From Mortierella sp. BCC40632 (taxonomy: Eukaryota > Mortierellomycota > Mortierellomycetes > Mortierellales > Mortierellaceae), in contig WAEK01000020.1 of NCBI GenBank assembly GCA_011634665.1, positions 322,001-386,000 on the forward strand: a stretch of DNA of 64,000 bases, in the 5' to 3' direction. The stretch's first letter is position 1. Each line of letters starts with the position of its first letter. Both the position numbers and the translations under genes were made by a program. Below, piece after piece: positions 12,260 through 24,000 of the stretch. The notes below the pieces were generated by a model. That model worked only from the letters and a program-made list of their open reading frames with translations. It searched no databases and was not told where the DNA came from.

Positions 12260-12562
12260 CGTTCGCTTTCACTTGGCCACAAAAATCGAAAAAGCTCTTG
12301 GATCGCATACGCAGATCAGGAGTTCCGATTTGAGGAAAACAAAGAGAGTTGTGTTGTTTGTGACGAGGATACGAATGGAGACTGGCAAAAAGGTTTGGTT
12401 GTTGGCTTCCGTATTGTTCCTTTTCGAGTGGAGTGAATTTTGGTTCAGGCCTGGGATGAAGTGTACAAACGCTATACAGTGGTGTTTCTATCTGTCTGCA
12501 TCTTGCTCTTGACTCTTGCCAATGCATTGCTTATGTGCACTTCTATGGTTAAATTAAACTAA
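12260..12562 (+). pseudogene. Decayed membrane-protein fragment with an in-frame TGA
   Basis: One frame stays open for 58 codons, meets TGA at 12434-12436, then stays open for 41 more codons to TAA at 12560-12562. Before the stop it reads ADQEFRFEENKESCVVCDED, with a CxxC; after it a run YTVVFLSVCILLLTLANALL makes a convincing transmembrane helix. The TGA removes the helix from the rest. A branch-like CTAAC at about 12256 and an AG further on suggest an intron upstream joining to 12037-12215. Family not recognised. It could alternatively be a live gene with an unrecognised short intron around the TGA. Confidence 0.5.
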
Positions 12563-12843
12563 GGTACCTGGTGATCTGGGGTCAATTTGTCTGAACAGGC
12601 AACGAGGGAAGTTAAAAAAATTTGTTTCTACGCCACATTGTTCGTCCATGCTGACCTTACGGTTTGTACTCTATTACCTTTTTTTTTTTACCCACGCTCC
12701 ACCAAATGGTTGGATCAACATGATTCACCAGGAGGAAAGTTTCCATCTTGAATTGCTATCCTCACGAGGAGCATCAACAGTCTCCCTAAACAACATGATT
12801 CACAGATATGTCTTCTCAAAACAGCTCGGGGATCATTGAGAAG

Positions 12844-12850
12844 TATAAAA
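12844..12850 (+). promoter_or_regulatory. TATA box for family member 2
   Basis: TATAAAA in the context aagtataaaaggag, about 180 bases before the ATG at 13029, followed by a CA-rich leader typical of fungal 5' UTRs. Confidence 0.6.
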
Positions 12851-13028
12851 GGAGCAATCCTCTGCGATTCTCATCACAATCATCACCACTCCTCTTCACA
12901 AAGACCACAGAAAGTAAGAAAAGACAGGCCCTTTTTCGATTTGGACACTTCCTCTCCTAGACCCACCCTTCGATGATTTTGCAGAGTACTGACTTCTTTC
13001 CTGATACACATCCAGACTCGTACTCATC

Positions 13029-13324
13029 ATGACTCTCGAACCCAACGAACAACTCCTCGAAGGCTGGTTTCGCACCCACCATCTCTCTAATTTCACGAGA
13101 GTGTCCGACGACTCTGACAAAAATGAGCTCATTTCGCACCCTTGGGTCCAGGGTAAAGAGCAAGAGCCTCCACTGCCTACTGACCCCGTGCAAAACTATG
13201 CGGATCCCAAGCATCACGTTACAGGTAAGAGCCCTCCAAGAGATCTGAACACTCTAAAGTCACAGACTTCTCGAACCGAGGCATCCTTTGTGCTTACATC
13301 CTTTGTGTTCACATCCTTTCAATT

Positions 13325-13360
<36 letters not shown>

Positions 13361-13976
13361 CCTCTAAGCTGTTACCTCCATTCTGACTAGGTGCAACATG
13401 ATGGCAAAGTACCATCCTCCCGCAAATCTATCTGAGCCGGCTAAAAATTACACGTTTTACATCCAAAAGGTCAAGACCTTCCCTGGATTCATTGTCGAAC
13501 TTGAGAATTCGGTACAGGCGGGCAAGACCTCGAAAGATGTTAATGACACGATCGCCCAGATGAAGCATGTCTATGCCGGTGTCATGAATGTCGACTTCGA
13601 GAGCCTCATCAAGAGCATCGGCGAGATGGCTAACACTGTTAAAAATGAAAGTAAGACTGAACCCACAAATATCTTTTTCATCCAGAAGACGGTCTTCAGA
13701 GATGAAGCTGGTACAGTTCGTGTCTCTATGTTCCACACCCGTCTCGATATGGAATACAGGAAAGAGAAAGGGAAGGATGTCATTAAGCAGGACTACGAGG
13801 TCTCCCGCATACTCATTCGAGCCAACACTGAGTTCCTGACCACCAATGCTGCACAGATTGCGAGGCAAATGGACGTAACGGGTATTGATGATTGGATCAG
13901 TGGAAATTCATCCCAGACTGGTCCTGAAAAGTCTTGTTATGAGACTCAGCTTGACGCTGCCCAGAATGAGGTGTAA
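13029..13976 (+). CDS. Unrecognised protein, member 2 of a two-copy family
   Basis: Function unknown. Exons 13029-13224 and 13369-13976, 267 aa. The acceptor is the AG after the 34-base T tract (CTCTAAG, 13368); the later CTAG would put a stop in frame. The start ATG follows a CATC leader. There is no signal peptide or membrane helix: N-terminal acidic/hydrophilic 65 residues, a helix-rich middle (NDTIAQMKHVYAGVMNVDFE), a strand-rich section (TNIFFIQKTVFRDEAGTVRV), and the shared NTEFLTTNAAQIARQ block. It is clearly related to the minus-strand gene at 9839-10779 but strongly diverged, so the duplication is old or under fast change. The two genes are separated by a decayed membrane-protein fragment. 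Confidence 0.75.
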
Positions 13977-14521
13977 AAAAAAAAAAAAAAAAAAGTGGAC
14001 GCGGTCGCCTCCCCAAAGCGTCTCCCTTTCTTCCCACTTCTTTTCATTTTCTCCTTTTTCTCCTTGTGTCAGCTATACCCTGAAATGTGCATTCGACAAC
14101 CTCTGAGTAGTGTATATTTTCCCATTTGTTTATGTTTGTTTTTCAACAAACAAACCACTCCTCCCTTTTACTGCGCAATCTCTGTCTAGTTCCATTCAAG
14201 TCCACAGAAAATAAAGAAAAGTTTAGTTTAACCTCTCATTGGCAGGAACACACCACCAGTTCCAGCACCTTGAAATGATTCCACGCGAGTCTTGACTTGG
14301 AGTGGAAGCCTCGCTCAAAAGTCCTTGGACGGTAACCCATCTAACCTGTGTAGAATCTCACTTCCTCAGCACTCAATTCCACCCTCTCACGCTCTCCAAT
14401 GAAGGCATTTGGACCTTAGTGGCAATCCTAGCCCTTTGGTAGGAGGGGATCAATGGTCCCAGAAACTCTTACTGCACAGTCATCCCCTCCTTTTGATGGA
14501 CCGAAGATCATCTCACAGCCT

Positions 14522-14556
<35 letters not shown>

Positions 14557-15300
14557 ATCGACATATTTTACAACCAATCCGGGTGAGATGAGTTTCAGTG
14601 ACAGTTTAGTGCATTTTAGTAGCGAGGAAGGACTGGAAACAGAGTAGATCATAAGAGCACTTTCGTAGAAACGACTGGGAGGACGCGTTAGGAACATCCA
14701 CATCCCCTTACACTATTGATTTTTTTGGTTAGGCAAACTCTATCTTGAATGCGTACGCGTTTGGAATGTCTAAAACAGGCCTTTCTTTGCTTGCCGAAGG
14801 AACATGGTTACACTCATTCTTCATAGAGAGGTGGGAGTGCTAGGTTGTGACGGGCGAAGATGGCGACTATGTGGATATAAAGCATCTTCCTAGAGTGTGA
14901 GGAAATGAGTACACAACATTAGGTACTTCCTCCGCCTATCCAAAAAAAAAAAAAAAGGGGGGGGGGACGGTCAGGAAATCGCCACCTTCCAACTACAACT
15001 GGCACCCCTCCCCATCCACCTTACCAGGCCGAATCGGTGACACAGTCCAGGCGATCTTTTCCTCCAACTTGGCATATTCTGATGATCCAATCATGAGTTA
15101 ATGTTGTCGAGACGCCGGATAAAGGCTGCGATACAACCAGGAAACAATCGAGCACCGAACTAGGTTGGTCCCGTACTTTAGCCTAATTGCAAAGATAAGA
15201 GTTTTATTTCTCCTGCCGACCCAAGTGAAAGTTACCCCCACTCCCTCTCCTCTCTCCTTTCTAGTTATCTCTTACCAAGACCTAGTCAATCACCCAAAAG

Positions 15301-15344
<44 letters not shown>

Positions 15345-15450
15345 AACTCATCGCAGCACTCAAGGAAGTAACAGGACAAAGAGATAGAAGTATCGGAAGA
15401 GTCAAGGGCAGCTTTTTTTTTTTTTTTTTTTTTTTGAGCTGAGGTATAGA
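13977..15450. other. Intergenic region rich in homopolymers
   Basis: A possible AATAAA polyadenylation signal for member 2 lies at 14210-14215. Long pure tracts: A at 14523-14553, A then G at 14942-14967, A at 15301-15343 (43 bases, longest in the window) and T at 15414-15435. No supported gene. Confidence 0.5.
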
Positions 15451-16157
15451 GTGTTCGATTGGACCAAAGTTTATTCCATAGAACTCTCTGAAGTGGAGAT
15501 GCAGGCAATGCAGAGGATTGACTGCAAAGGGAGGAGAGAAGGGGCGAAGGTGATCTTGAAAAAACCAGCCAAAGAGGCTACACAAGAAGGCGACACAAAA
15601 ATTTCATCCGCAAGGCTCTCGTCTAGATACCCGACCAAGAAAACAATAGATTATGTCTCCCAATATCTATGTAGACGTTTGGATGCTCTCTACCATTGGT
15701 GAATACCTACGACCCTGACCAGGACTAGGAAAAAGCTCCCCTCCTTTTTGTAATGACCGAAAAGGTAACAACATCGATTGCTAACCAGTTTACTCAGCTC
15801 TTATCAAGACACAATAGCAACTGGGATGCTGCAGAGAGGCCATTACGATGCAACGGAGGCATGGAGAGAGACGTCGAGACGTCACCTCTTGGAAGAAAAG
15901 AAACCCTTCTCAAGATTTCAAGGAACAAGAGGGCACTGGAGTGTTGGGTCTGGGTTTGCGTGGCCCAGCTGACACCTGTCAGTGTGGAGCACTTCTTATT
16001 GACCATCAAGAGTAAATGTTACTCAAGAGTACGGAACGACGTTGCGTTGTTCAACGCTTCCCTTCTTGATAGTCTAGTACAGGATGGCGATATTTGGAGA
16101 GGTTGGAGGAGGGGTGAGGAGGATTGCCTCCCCACAATTTCTGGCGACTGGGCCTAG
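15451..16157 (+). pseudogene. Unrecognised two-frame relic ending in 'DGDIW' repeat copy B
   Basis: Two open stretches on the plus strand, 15451-15702 and 15753-16157, lie in different frames and could be exons or a frameshifted gene. The second ends SLVQDGDIWRGWRRGEED and a stop. That tail matches the relic at 8505-8612 at DNA level over about 55 bases, and the following 16170-16240 resembles 8665-8725. Nothing in either frame matches a family I know. The multicopy tail suggests a mobile element or expanded gene family. Confidence 0.4.
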
Positions 16158-16478
16158 GTTAGGTGAAATTAGATTCCTTCTTCTTTTTCTAATGTTCTAG
16201 TTTTTGTCTTCATTAATGCTCCAGTGGAGACAGGCTGTAAAAACTAAAAAAAAAAGTGGCGAGTGCATGTCTAAGGAGGGGTTTTTTTTTTTTTTTTTTT
16301 TTTTATTTTCATGTACGAGATGAAAGAAAAGTCGGTATCCGTTTTTTCTTTTCTTGTTTCCCTCCCCTCCTCTCCTTTCTTTAAAGGAGAGAGAAGGAAG
16401 GAGCGAGAATGAGTGAGTGAGCGAGTGAATGTGAGAGATAAAATGAGTGGGAGTAAGAAAGAGGGTAGGAATAGGGTA

Positions 16479-18464
16479 TCAATTCTTGTTTTCTCGTGGG
16501 ATGGGTCGTGGCAGAGATGCAAGTTTGGGAGTTTTGGCTCCTAGAATGCTTTGGTTATCTTCATTGTCTACTGGTGGCAACTGTTGCTCCTGCTGTTGCT
16601 CCTGCTGTTGCTGTTGTTGTTGTTGTTGCTGCCGCCAGAGTTGTTGTTGATGTTGTTGTAACAACAACAGTTGTTGGCGACTCGGATTCGAAATCACAGG
16701 TACCATGCTTGGTGTTGCTGTAGGAAGTGTGGAAGAGCGTGGACTCTTGATTGTGGCACCATCCGTTGCATACGAGGTAGTGGACATGATAGAGTCCCGT
16801 GATGGCCCCGGTGTAGGAATAGGGACCGTGGAGGTGGAGGCAGAGGTGGGGCCAACATTGGGCGAAGTCACAGGCGCAATCGTCCGAGTCGTCGGTACGG
16901 AAACGGAAGGAACTCGAGAAATTGGTCCCTTGTATTCCACTTTATAGGTCACCGCCTCATCCACTGAGGTCACTGACTTCATGGTGGCAACCGACATAGT
17001 CTTTGCGCGTCTGCTGTCCAGGTTAGACTTCTTTTTCCTTTGCTTGGGTGTGCTCCCTGATGGGCGACTGGTGGCGCTGCGGCCATGACTATGGCTTTTG
17101 CTGCTGCTACTGCTGCCTCTCTCTCTGCTACTGGCATTATTCGTATCATTAGGTCTAGTATGTTCATTCGCACTGCCGTTGATATTGCGACTGGTGCTGA
17201 TGTTGTTGCTAAGGTGATTACTGCTGCCACCACCTGTGGTGGGCTTGTGTCGACGATCGCTACGCACATCTGCTGTTGGCTGGGGTTTTTCGATACTCTG
17301 GACAGACCAGCTTCCACTGAGATTTGGGGAGGATTCTGGAGAGCCTCCACTGACTGCAGGTGAGTGGCCTTGAACCCGATCGACTGGTCCTCGATGCAAT
17401 GGTTGCCGATCATCATAATCATCTGGGACAGCCACTTTATAAATCGAATTCGTCCGACTGTTTGGAGAGTGGCCATCAGGGCGAGGGGCCCTATTAGCAG
17501 CCATAGCAACAGGGGCTGCAGTAGGATAGGCATTCTGAGCATAGAGCGTATAGGCCGCAGGGACCATGGGTGTTGGTGGAGTGAGAGTTGTGGGTGAATT
17601 TAGGACATAGATACTAGAGGGTGCCGCGGAGAAAAATGAGAGACGGCTGTCGACTGCATCCGAGTGCAGCGAATGCAGTGAGAACACGCTCGCGCTGGTA
17701 GTGCGCGAAGATCGTTGGGATCGGTGTTGATGGCTCAAGGATGCTGGTTGTCGTTGATGCTGACTCGGCTGAGGCTGTAGAATGATTTTTTCAGGGCGGG
17801 GTGGTGTTCTATTTTCATTTAGTGTCCTGTTAGAGCCTCCTGTACCGGTGCTGCTCGAGTACACTGCAGTTGTGTTGCTATCCATACTCTCGTTCTTCCT
17901 TGGAGGAGGTCTTGGCTGAGGTACCTCGGCACCCTTCTCTAGTTCCTCAAGTTTAATAAGACTTTCTTTTCCATCCAGCAACATACCAAGTCCATTCGTC
18001 TGCGAGTCTGTGCTCATTGGACGTGCTCTCCTATGGCGTCTCCGCCGTATGACGAAAAAGCCTACAGCTAATAAAATAACGACAAGCGCGCCGACGATGC
18101 CTCCAATGATGGCGGGGTCGATGCCTCCAGAGCTTTCATCCTGATTGCTGCCAGTTGGGTCGACGAGTATGGGTCCGGCCCAGGCGCCAGAGATAACGTC
18201 ATAGATATGGATTAGGTTGGTAGGACCCTTGTCGTCCCTCCCTCCATAAACAACGACCTTGCTGTTGAGAGCGGCGACAGACTGACCAGGAAGGAATTTA
18301 GGTGATGGCCCGTTGACGGCGGACTTTTGCAGGCGGAAGGTTGAGCCCCTAGGATCAATGGAGAGCAGGCTGATGGTATCCTTTAGACCCTGTGGAGTGT
18401 TGATGGGAGAGCGAGAAAACACAAGAATGCGGTTTGGGTGAGCAGCCAGAACACATTCGCAGCG

Positions 18465-18497
<33 letters not shown>

Positions 18498-19899
18498 GGG
18501 AGGGGCTGGGGCTGACTGAGTGGGTGGGACGCATGCGGTGGACAAATACATACCTTGTCTAGGATAGTGGCGGAAAAGGCGGAGGTGACGGGAATGGCGT
18601 CTGCAGTCAGGGCATTTCCGGCCATGTCAATCGAGTTCAGGCGAGTCACATTGACGATCACGTCTGTCTGGGTGATGTTGAGTCCGGGTTGCTTGTTACC
18701 CACAGCGCGGTAGGCGGTGCCTGATGAGCCTGACTGATCAAATGTAAACAGGTACCCGTTACCAAGGTTTGTGATGTCCTGCGAGATTGCCCCGACGGTC
18801 AGCAGAGGTGATTCTGAGCCCAGTACCTTTGGCCTGCAAGTTTTTTCAAACATGGAAAATAAGCAATGCGCGGGTTAGACAACGGACGAACATCATCCCG
18901 AGCGCATGCATGCAGTCTAGTCCAGTCGATTCAAGGCCAGGTGGGGAGTGGATCGTTGGCCCTTGTTCTGGGCCAAAAGATCCTATGCACGTACTCTTTC
19001 GATCCAGACTCCATCTCGTTGTCCTCTATCCGGAAGTCTTTCCACGTTCCATCTGCGCCATTGCTCCCCCGTGCCCGTCCTTTGGCCAGATACCAGTTCT
19101 GGCTGTTTGTCGAGCCAACGAGATTGTAGAGCTTAGGACTAATATAGTCAATGTTGGCAGGTGGCGTGGTATTGTTGGTACTCGTAGGTCGTAGATCCCA
19201 TTGCCAAGTTCCATTTGGATAGAAGAGAACGTGCGCTGTGTTCTCGAACTGAACGACGTTGATGGGCGAATTTGGTGATGGGTTCGCACCAAGATAGGCG
19301 TAGCAGCCGAGGCTGTATTTAGGGTCCCATTCGGCTGGTGCAGGGTTGAGGCCGGTTATAGAAGAGGAGGCGAGAGTCGAGATGAGGCGAGACGTTGGTT
19401 TGAGGGGGTTTGAGAGGTCGATGAGGTGGGCCTCTAGCTGACCTGGCACAGGTGCGCCAAAGAGAAAGGCGTTCTGACCCGACTGGTCCGAGGCGATGCA
19501 AGAAGAAGCGAGAGAAGGGATTTTGCTCATGGTCAGGCACGCGAGGGAAGTGGACAGGCGGCCAGAGAGGCACGAGCGGCTCGAGCTGGAGCCAGAGGAG
19601 ACTGGGGTGGAATCAGCTGGAGGAAGGAGGTGAGGAGATGAGGAGGAAAGAGGGTAGAAGAAGCGAGGTATCAAGAAGGAAGGAGAGACTTTGGGGGTGG
19701 ACTGAAGACGGAAGAAAGAGAAGAAAGAAAGAAAGAAAGAAAGAAGCAGGAAGAGAGAGAGAGAGAGAGAAAGAGAAAGACAGATGGGCGAGCAGTGAGC
19801 AGAGAGCTTCAGAGAGGACGCAGTGTCGACGGGACACAAGCAAGGCACAGGACCGAGAGCCACCGGGCGCGGACTTGGCACAGAGGTGGCAGCGGGCAT
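16479..19899 (-). CDS. Single-pass membrane protein with kelch-like ectodomain and long disordered tail
   Basis: Exons 19899-18995, 18833-18554, 18389-16479 (phases close; 1031 aa if the first ATG is used). The ectodomain carries kelch-type pieces such as AALNSKVVVYGGRDDKG and HIYDVISGAW. A transmembrane helix IIGGIVGALVVILLAVGFFV (about 488-508) is followed by RRRRHRR as stop-transfer, so the C-terminal ~500 residues should be cytosolic. They are low-complexity: proline-rich PPPRKNES, S/T-rich, and a glutamine stretch near the end coded by mixed CAG/CAA (16560-16660). The true N-terminus is unclear: the 19620-19900 part is CT-microsatellite-derived, and a good acceptor CTCCAG at about 19620 suggests a separate signal-peptide exon. 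Likely cell-surface or wall sensor-like role; this is inference. Intron 2 contains a 31-base homopolymer. Confidence 0.75.
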
Positions 19900-21055
19900 A
19901 GAAGAGAGAAAGAAAGAGAGAAAGAGCCCGTGCCGAGTGGGCCGCGGAGAGAGAGACTTGCAGACGGCGCACTAATCCTGTTCCAGTAGACAATTCCATT
20001 ACAGATCTTGTATCCTAGTCTACTTGGCCTCCGCACAGCCTTCCCGATCGCCTGGTTCACTGCCAGTATGGCGCCCCAAAAGCGCAAATCCAGTGGTCAC
20101 TTGTCGGTAAATGGCACCAAGAGTCATCCACTGGCATTCTACCTCTCTCTCTTTTCCCCCTCTTCCCCGTCTTACCTCTTCCCCTAAGCTGTCCCACATG
20201 GCCACCGCCGCTTGTTGCCTGGAAAATGCCCCGACTGCTCGCACAATCAGAGGGGAGTGCCGAGCCCCTCCTGTCTGTCCCCTTCTAGAGACCCACCGCA
20301 CCCTAGCCCCCCAATTGGCTCTGTGCAAGTTGGGCATTGCTCTCGCGCAGGGCGATGCTCGGGCCCTTCTTCATCAGTGGCCCACTGGCAGACGCGGACC
20401 AGGAATTGGGCTCTATCACCTCTGGAGTACAGAAGCATAGGCAAGCTCTGCGGGTTCAGAGGGAGAAAGAGACAGTTTGTGTGTTTGCTCCAGAGGAGGA
20501 GCATTGCCTGGGATAATGAGGGGGGAGAATGGAGAGAAACGAGGAAAAGGAGAAATGGTGTTCGGTCGAGTAAATATGTGGTTGGTGTGCATCAAGCTCT
20601 CCGAATCACGTCTCGCGCCATCGTCCCGACAATGTCCATGTTCATACATCTGTAAGAGACCCTAATAGATGACGAAGGGAAGGGGGGGGGTATGAGCTAG
20701 AGCAATAGAAGAGCCAGGGGTTATTACACCTCTCCTCAGGGCCCAACTCCTTGTTCGTTTGCCTCTTTCCTTCCTTCATTATCCAACATATACACACACA
20801 CACTCTCTCTCTCTCTCACGCGTTCTCTCCCTCACACAAATACACAATTATTTCTTGTCTCCTCTCAGCTCATCATTGGCGGTAGAGTAGGACGAGAAAC
20901 AGAGGAAGAGCAACATCCCCCAAATACAAGAATAAAACAGGTGTCATTGCAAGCGCTGTTAGGCGCCAATAGTGTGTATGTTTTTTCTTTTTTTTCTTTT
21001 CTTTTTCATCTTCAATAGACCAAACACTTCAGCTTGCTGAAGAGTCGCAAACTTG
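19900..21055. other. Intergenic: promoter of the kelch-like gene, 3' flank of the 4E-T gene
   Basis: About 1.1 kb. Overlapping frames on both strands at 20110-20655 lack motifs. CA and CT microsatellites at about 20790-20820. No RNA gene seen. Confidence 0.5.
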
Positions 21056-24000
21056 CTACTGTCTATTTCTTCGCTCAAATTCTTCCCTAGTCATCATAGG
21101 CTTCGATCCTTGCGGAGGAAAGAACTGCGGATTCATCGGAGGCACGCCTAAATGCATGTCGATTGACGGATAAAAAAAGGATAGTGGTACACAGCAGTAC
21201 ACAGCATTAGCTATTTAAATAACATTCTTGCTGACGTACTCAAAAATTCCAAGGGACCGGCCGTTTGTGAAACCTACCATGATGTGGCATTCCGTTCATA
21301 GGATGGCCATAGTTGTTGGGCACAAAGTGGTTGGGTCCTGGTCCTGGTCCCATTCCAGGCATTGGCCGAGGTGGGGGTGGTCCTCCTGGACCACGGTGCA
21401 TCAACATCTCTACTGGGAACATGCCTGGGTGCATAGGATGGCCTCCAAAAGGAGGCATTCCCACAAACTGTCCTGGATGAGGTGGCATAAAGTCCCCGGG
21501 GCCACTCACATGCATCTGTTGACTAAATGGTGGAAGCTGTTGAGCAAACTGAGGTGGGACTCCTTGTCCAGGGCGTTGCATTGGCATATTATTAAAGAAT
21601 GCCCCTTCACTGTCCATTGTGTGACCATGTGGACCTATTGGCGACGGTCCATTGTTGGGATACATGCCTCCCATCCGGGGATCCATCACTGGAGAATGGA
21701 GGACTGGTCCTTGGTTGTAGGGACCAAAGTTCTTGTTTGACGTCTGTGACGGAACTTGTTGCTGTTGCTGTGGTGGTTGTTGTTGCTGTTGCTGCAACAA
21801 AGATGTCGGCACAGACGAGATTGAATTATTTGGAATTTGATCCCGTTCTTGTTGGTGCTGTGGGCGTGGCTCCTGCTGCTGCAGATTTGGCGGCTGCTGT
21901 TGATGATGACTGGGTTGTGCAGATGGCTGCGAAGACTGGTTCGTGCTAACAGGCGCATGAGCGTTCACCTGACGAGGGCTATTCACAGACGACGATGACA
22001 AGGATGGGCTGGCCCCTCCATTTGCAGCTACCAGGGGTCGAATGATAGGTGAGCCAGCCTTCTGGCCATCTGTCTTCCCACTAAGCTGGCGGTACACTGA
22101 AGTTGGGATTCCTCCTCCAAATGCCACTTGAATTTGTCGCGTTGCTGGCTTAACACTCTCAGTAGTAGGCGTAGAAGGTGATGTTGTCGCTGTTGGCGCT
22201 CCTGAGCCAACCGAGTGGGATGTCTCCGAAGACGTGGAGGATAGAGCTGCACGAGCTGTATCGACAGGACCAGGAGTCCCATTTGTCATTTCTTTGGGAG
22301 GTTCTGCTAAGGCGGGAGGTTTGGTCGCAAAAGAGACAATAGACGGATCCTGGAGAGGAGCAGATGATCCAATAGTCGTCGGTGCCTCACCCCTTTCGTC
22401 GCTAGGATTCTGTAGGGGACGAGACTGCAGTTCAGCCTGACCATTTGGTGCCTTTGTCTCGGTTAAGCTGACGGGTGGCTAATAGAAGAGAGTGATTTTA
22501 TACAGATCAGGATTGTTAGGAAGAGTATAAAAAAATGCACTCCTTCAATGGATAGAGCTACTGGTGGTAGTAAATAGGTTACCTTTGCAAGTGCGGCCAT
22601 AATCTTGCTGAATGCGAATGCATCCTCTGACTGATTCTGATTTTCAGTTGGGGGAGCAGCCGTAGGCGATTTGGAGCCCATCATTGTCTCCAATATGTCA
22701 GCTTCGGATAGCATTCGAGCCATTGGAGGTCGGGCATTACTCGTTGGTGCGGGTGCATGAGCTTGGAAGAGTTGATCGAGAGAAAGCTGCTTTCCTGGCA
22801 TGTCAACATTTGTCTTGTTGGATTGTTCCTTCTCTATCGTTGGCTCTGGATCGTCCTCTGTGAAAAACCGTGCAAAGCGTGATCCATCCGTCTTACGGAC
22901 TGGATTATGCGGAACTGGAGTCTCTCCCGACGATCCTGCAACGACATGTTGGGCCAGGAATTTGTCGAACGCCGATGTGCCTTCGAATGGCTTGCTGAGA
23001 TCAAGTGCGCCGGAACTAAAGAAAGCATCAATGTCTTGGATTGGCTCTGCGCCAAGTATACCTTTCGCAAAAGGAGTTTCCACAGCAGGCTGGGCAGGGG
23101 TACTCTCCTGAGGTTTAGTATCCTGGATGGTCTCTGATGGCCCTGTCGTGGGTGCTGGGTTGGCTCGCCAAGATGTACTGCTATCCGCGCGTGAGGGTAG
23201 CTTGGGGTCATGTCGGTTGTCACGTTGGTGTGAGTTTGACATTTCTTTTTCTTTCTCGCGTCGCTCCTGCTCCTTCATACGCGCCTTCCAAGCTTGGATG
23301 TCATCCACGTATTTTTGTGGTTCACCTTCCCCTGAGTTCTGCTTTGACTTTGTTTCTGACTCGGGATTATAGCTCATCCATTCGGGTGCATCAGATCGAC
23401 TCTGAAGTCGGGACGAATAACCGCTGGCGCCGATACCGTTGCTCTCCAGTTGACTGCTCAATGACCCTTGACTGAGTGTCTTTGACTGTGTGCTCCTTGG
23501 ACCTGATGTGCTCCCTGACAAGGATAATCTTGATCCTATTGCAGTGAACATTGGTGAGTCTTAAGACAATATCTAATGGAGTATTCAAAATCCAATTTGA
23601 ATGAGAGAGAAGGTGGTTGTATTTACCTGAAAGAGTCGAGCTAGACCTCGATGCATCAGGTCGTCTGCGATCCATGCCGCTCAAAAGGCCAGTAATATCC
23701 TTTGGCGTCACTTTGGGGAGTAGTCGGTGTGAAGAAAGCTTCTCGATGGTCTCTCGACCAAAGCCTTGCTCCAGTGTGCTAGGTGGGCCTCTCGGAGTTC
23801 GGCCTTCCCTTGGTGCCTATAACAGAATAATGATAATGATAATGATAATAAAATAATAAAATGGGCAGCAATAGCAGCAAGTTAGCAGAGCCAATGGAAA
23901 CACTCGTACATATGAAATTCGATGACTCTTTGAACAGTTAATTCCAGGATACTAACCTCGAGTGTCCGTTTAAAGGCTGAAAGGCTGTCATCTGCTCGCT

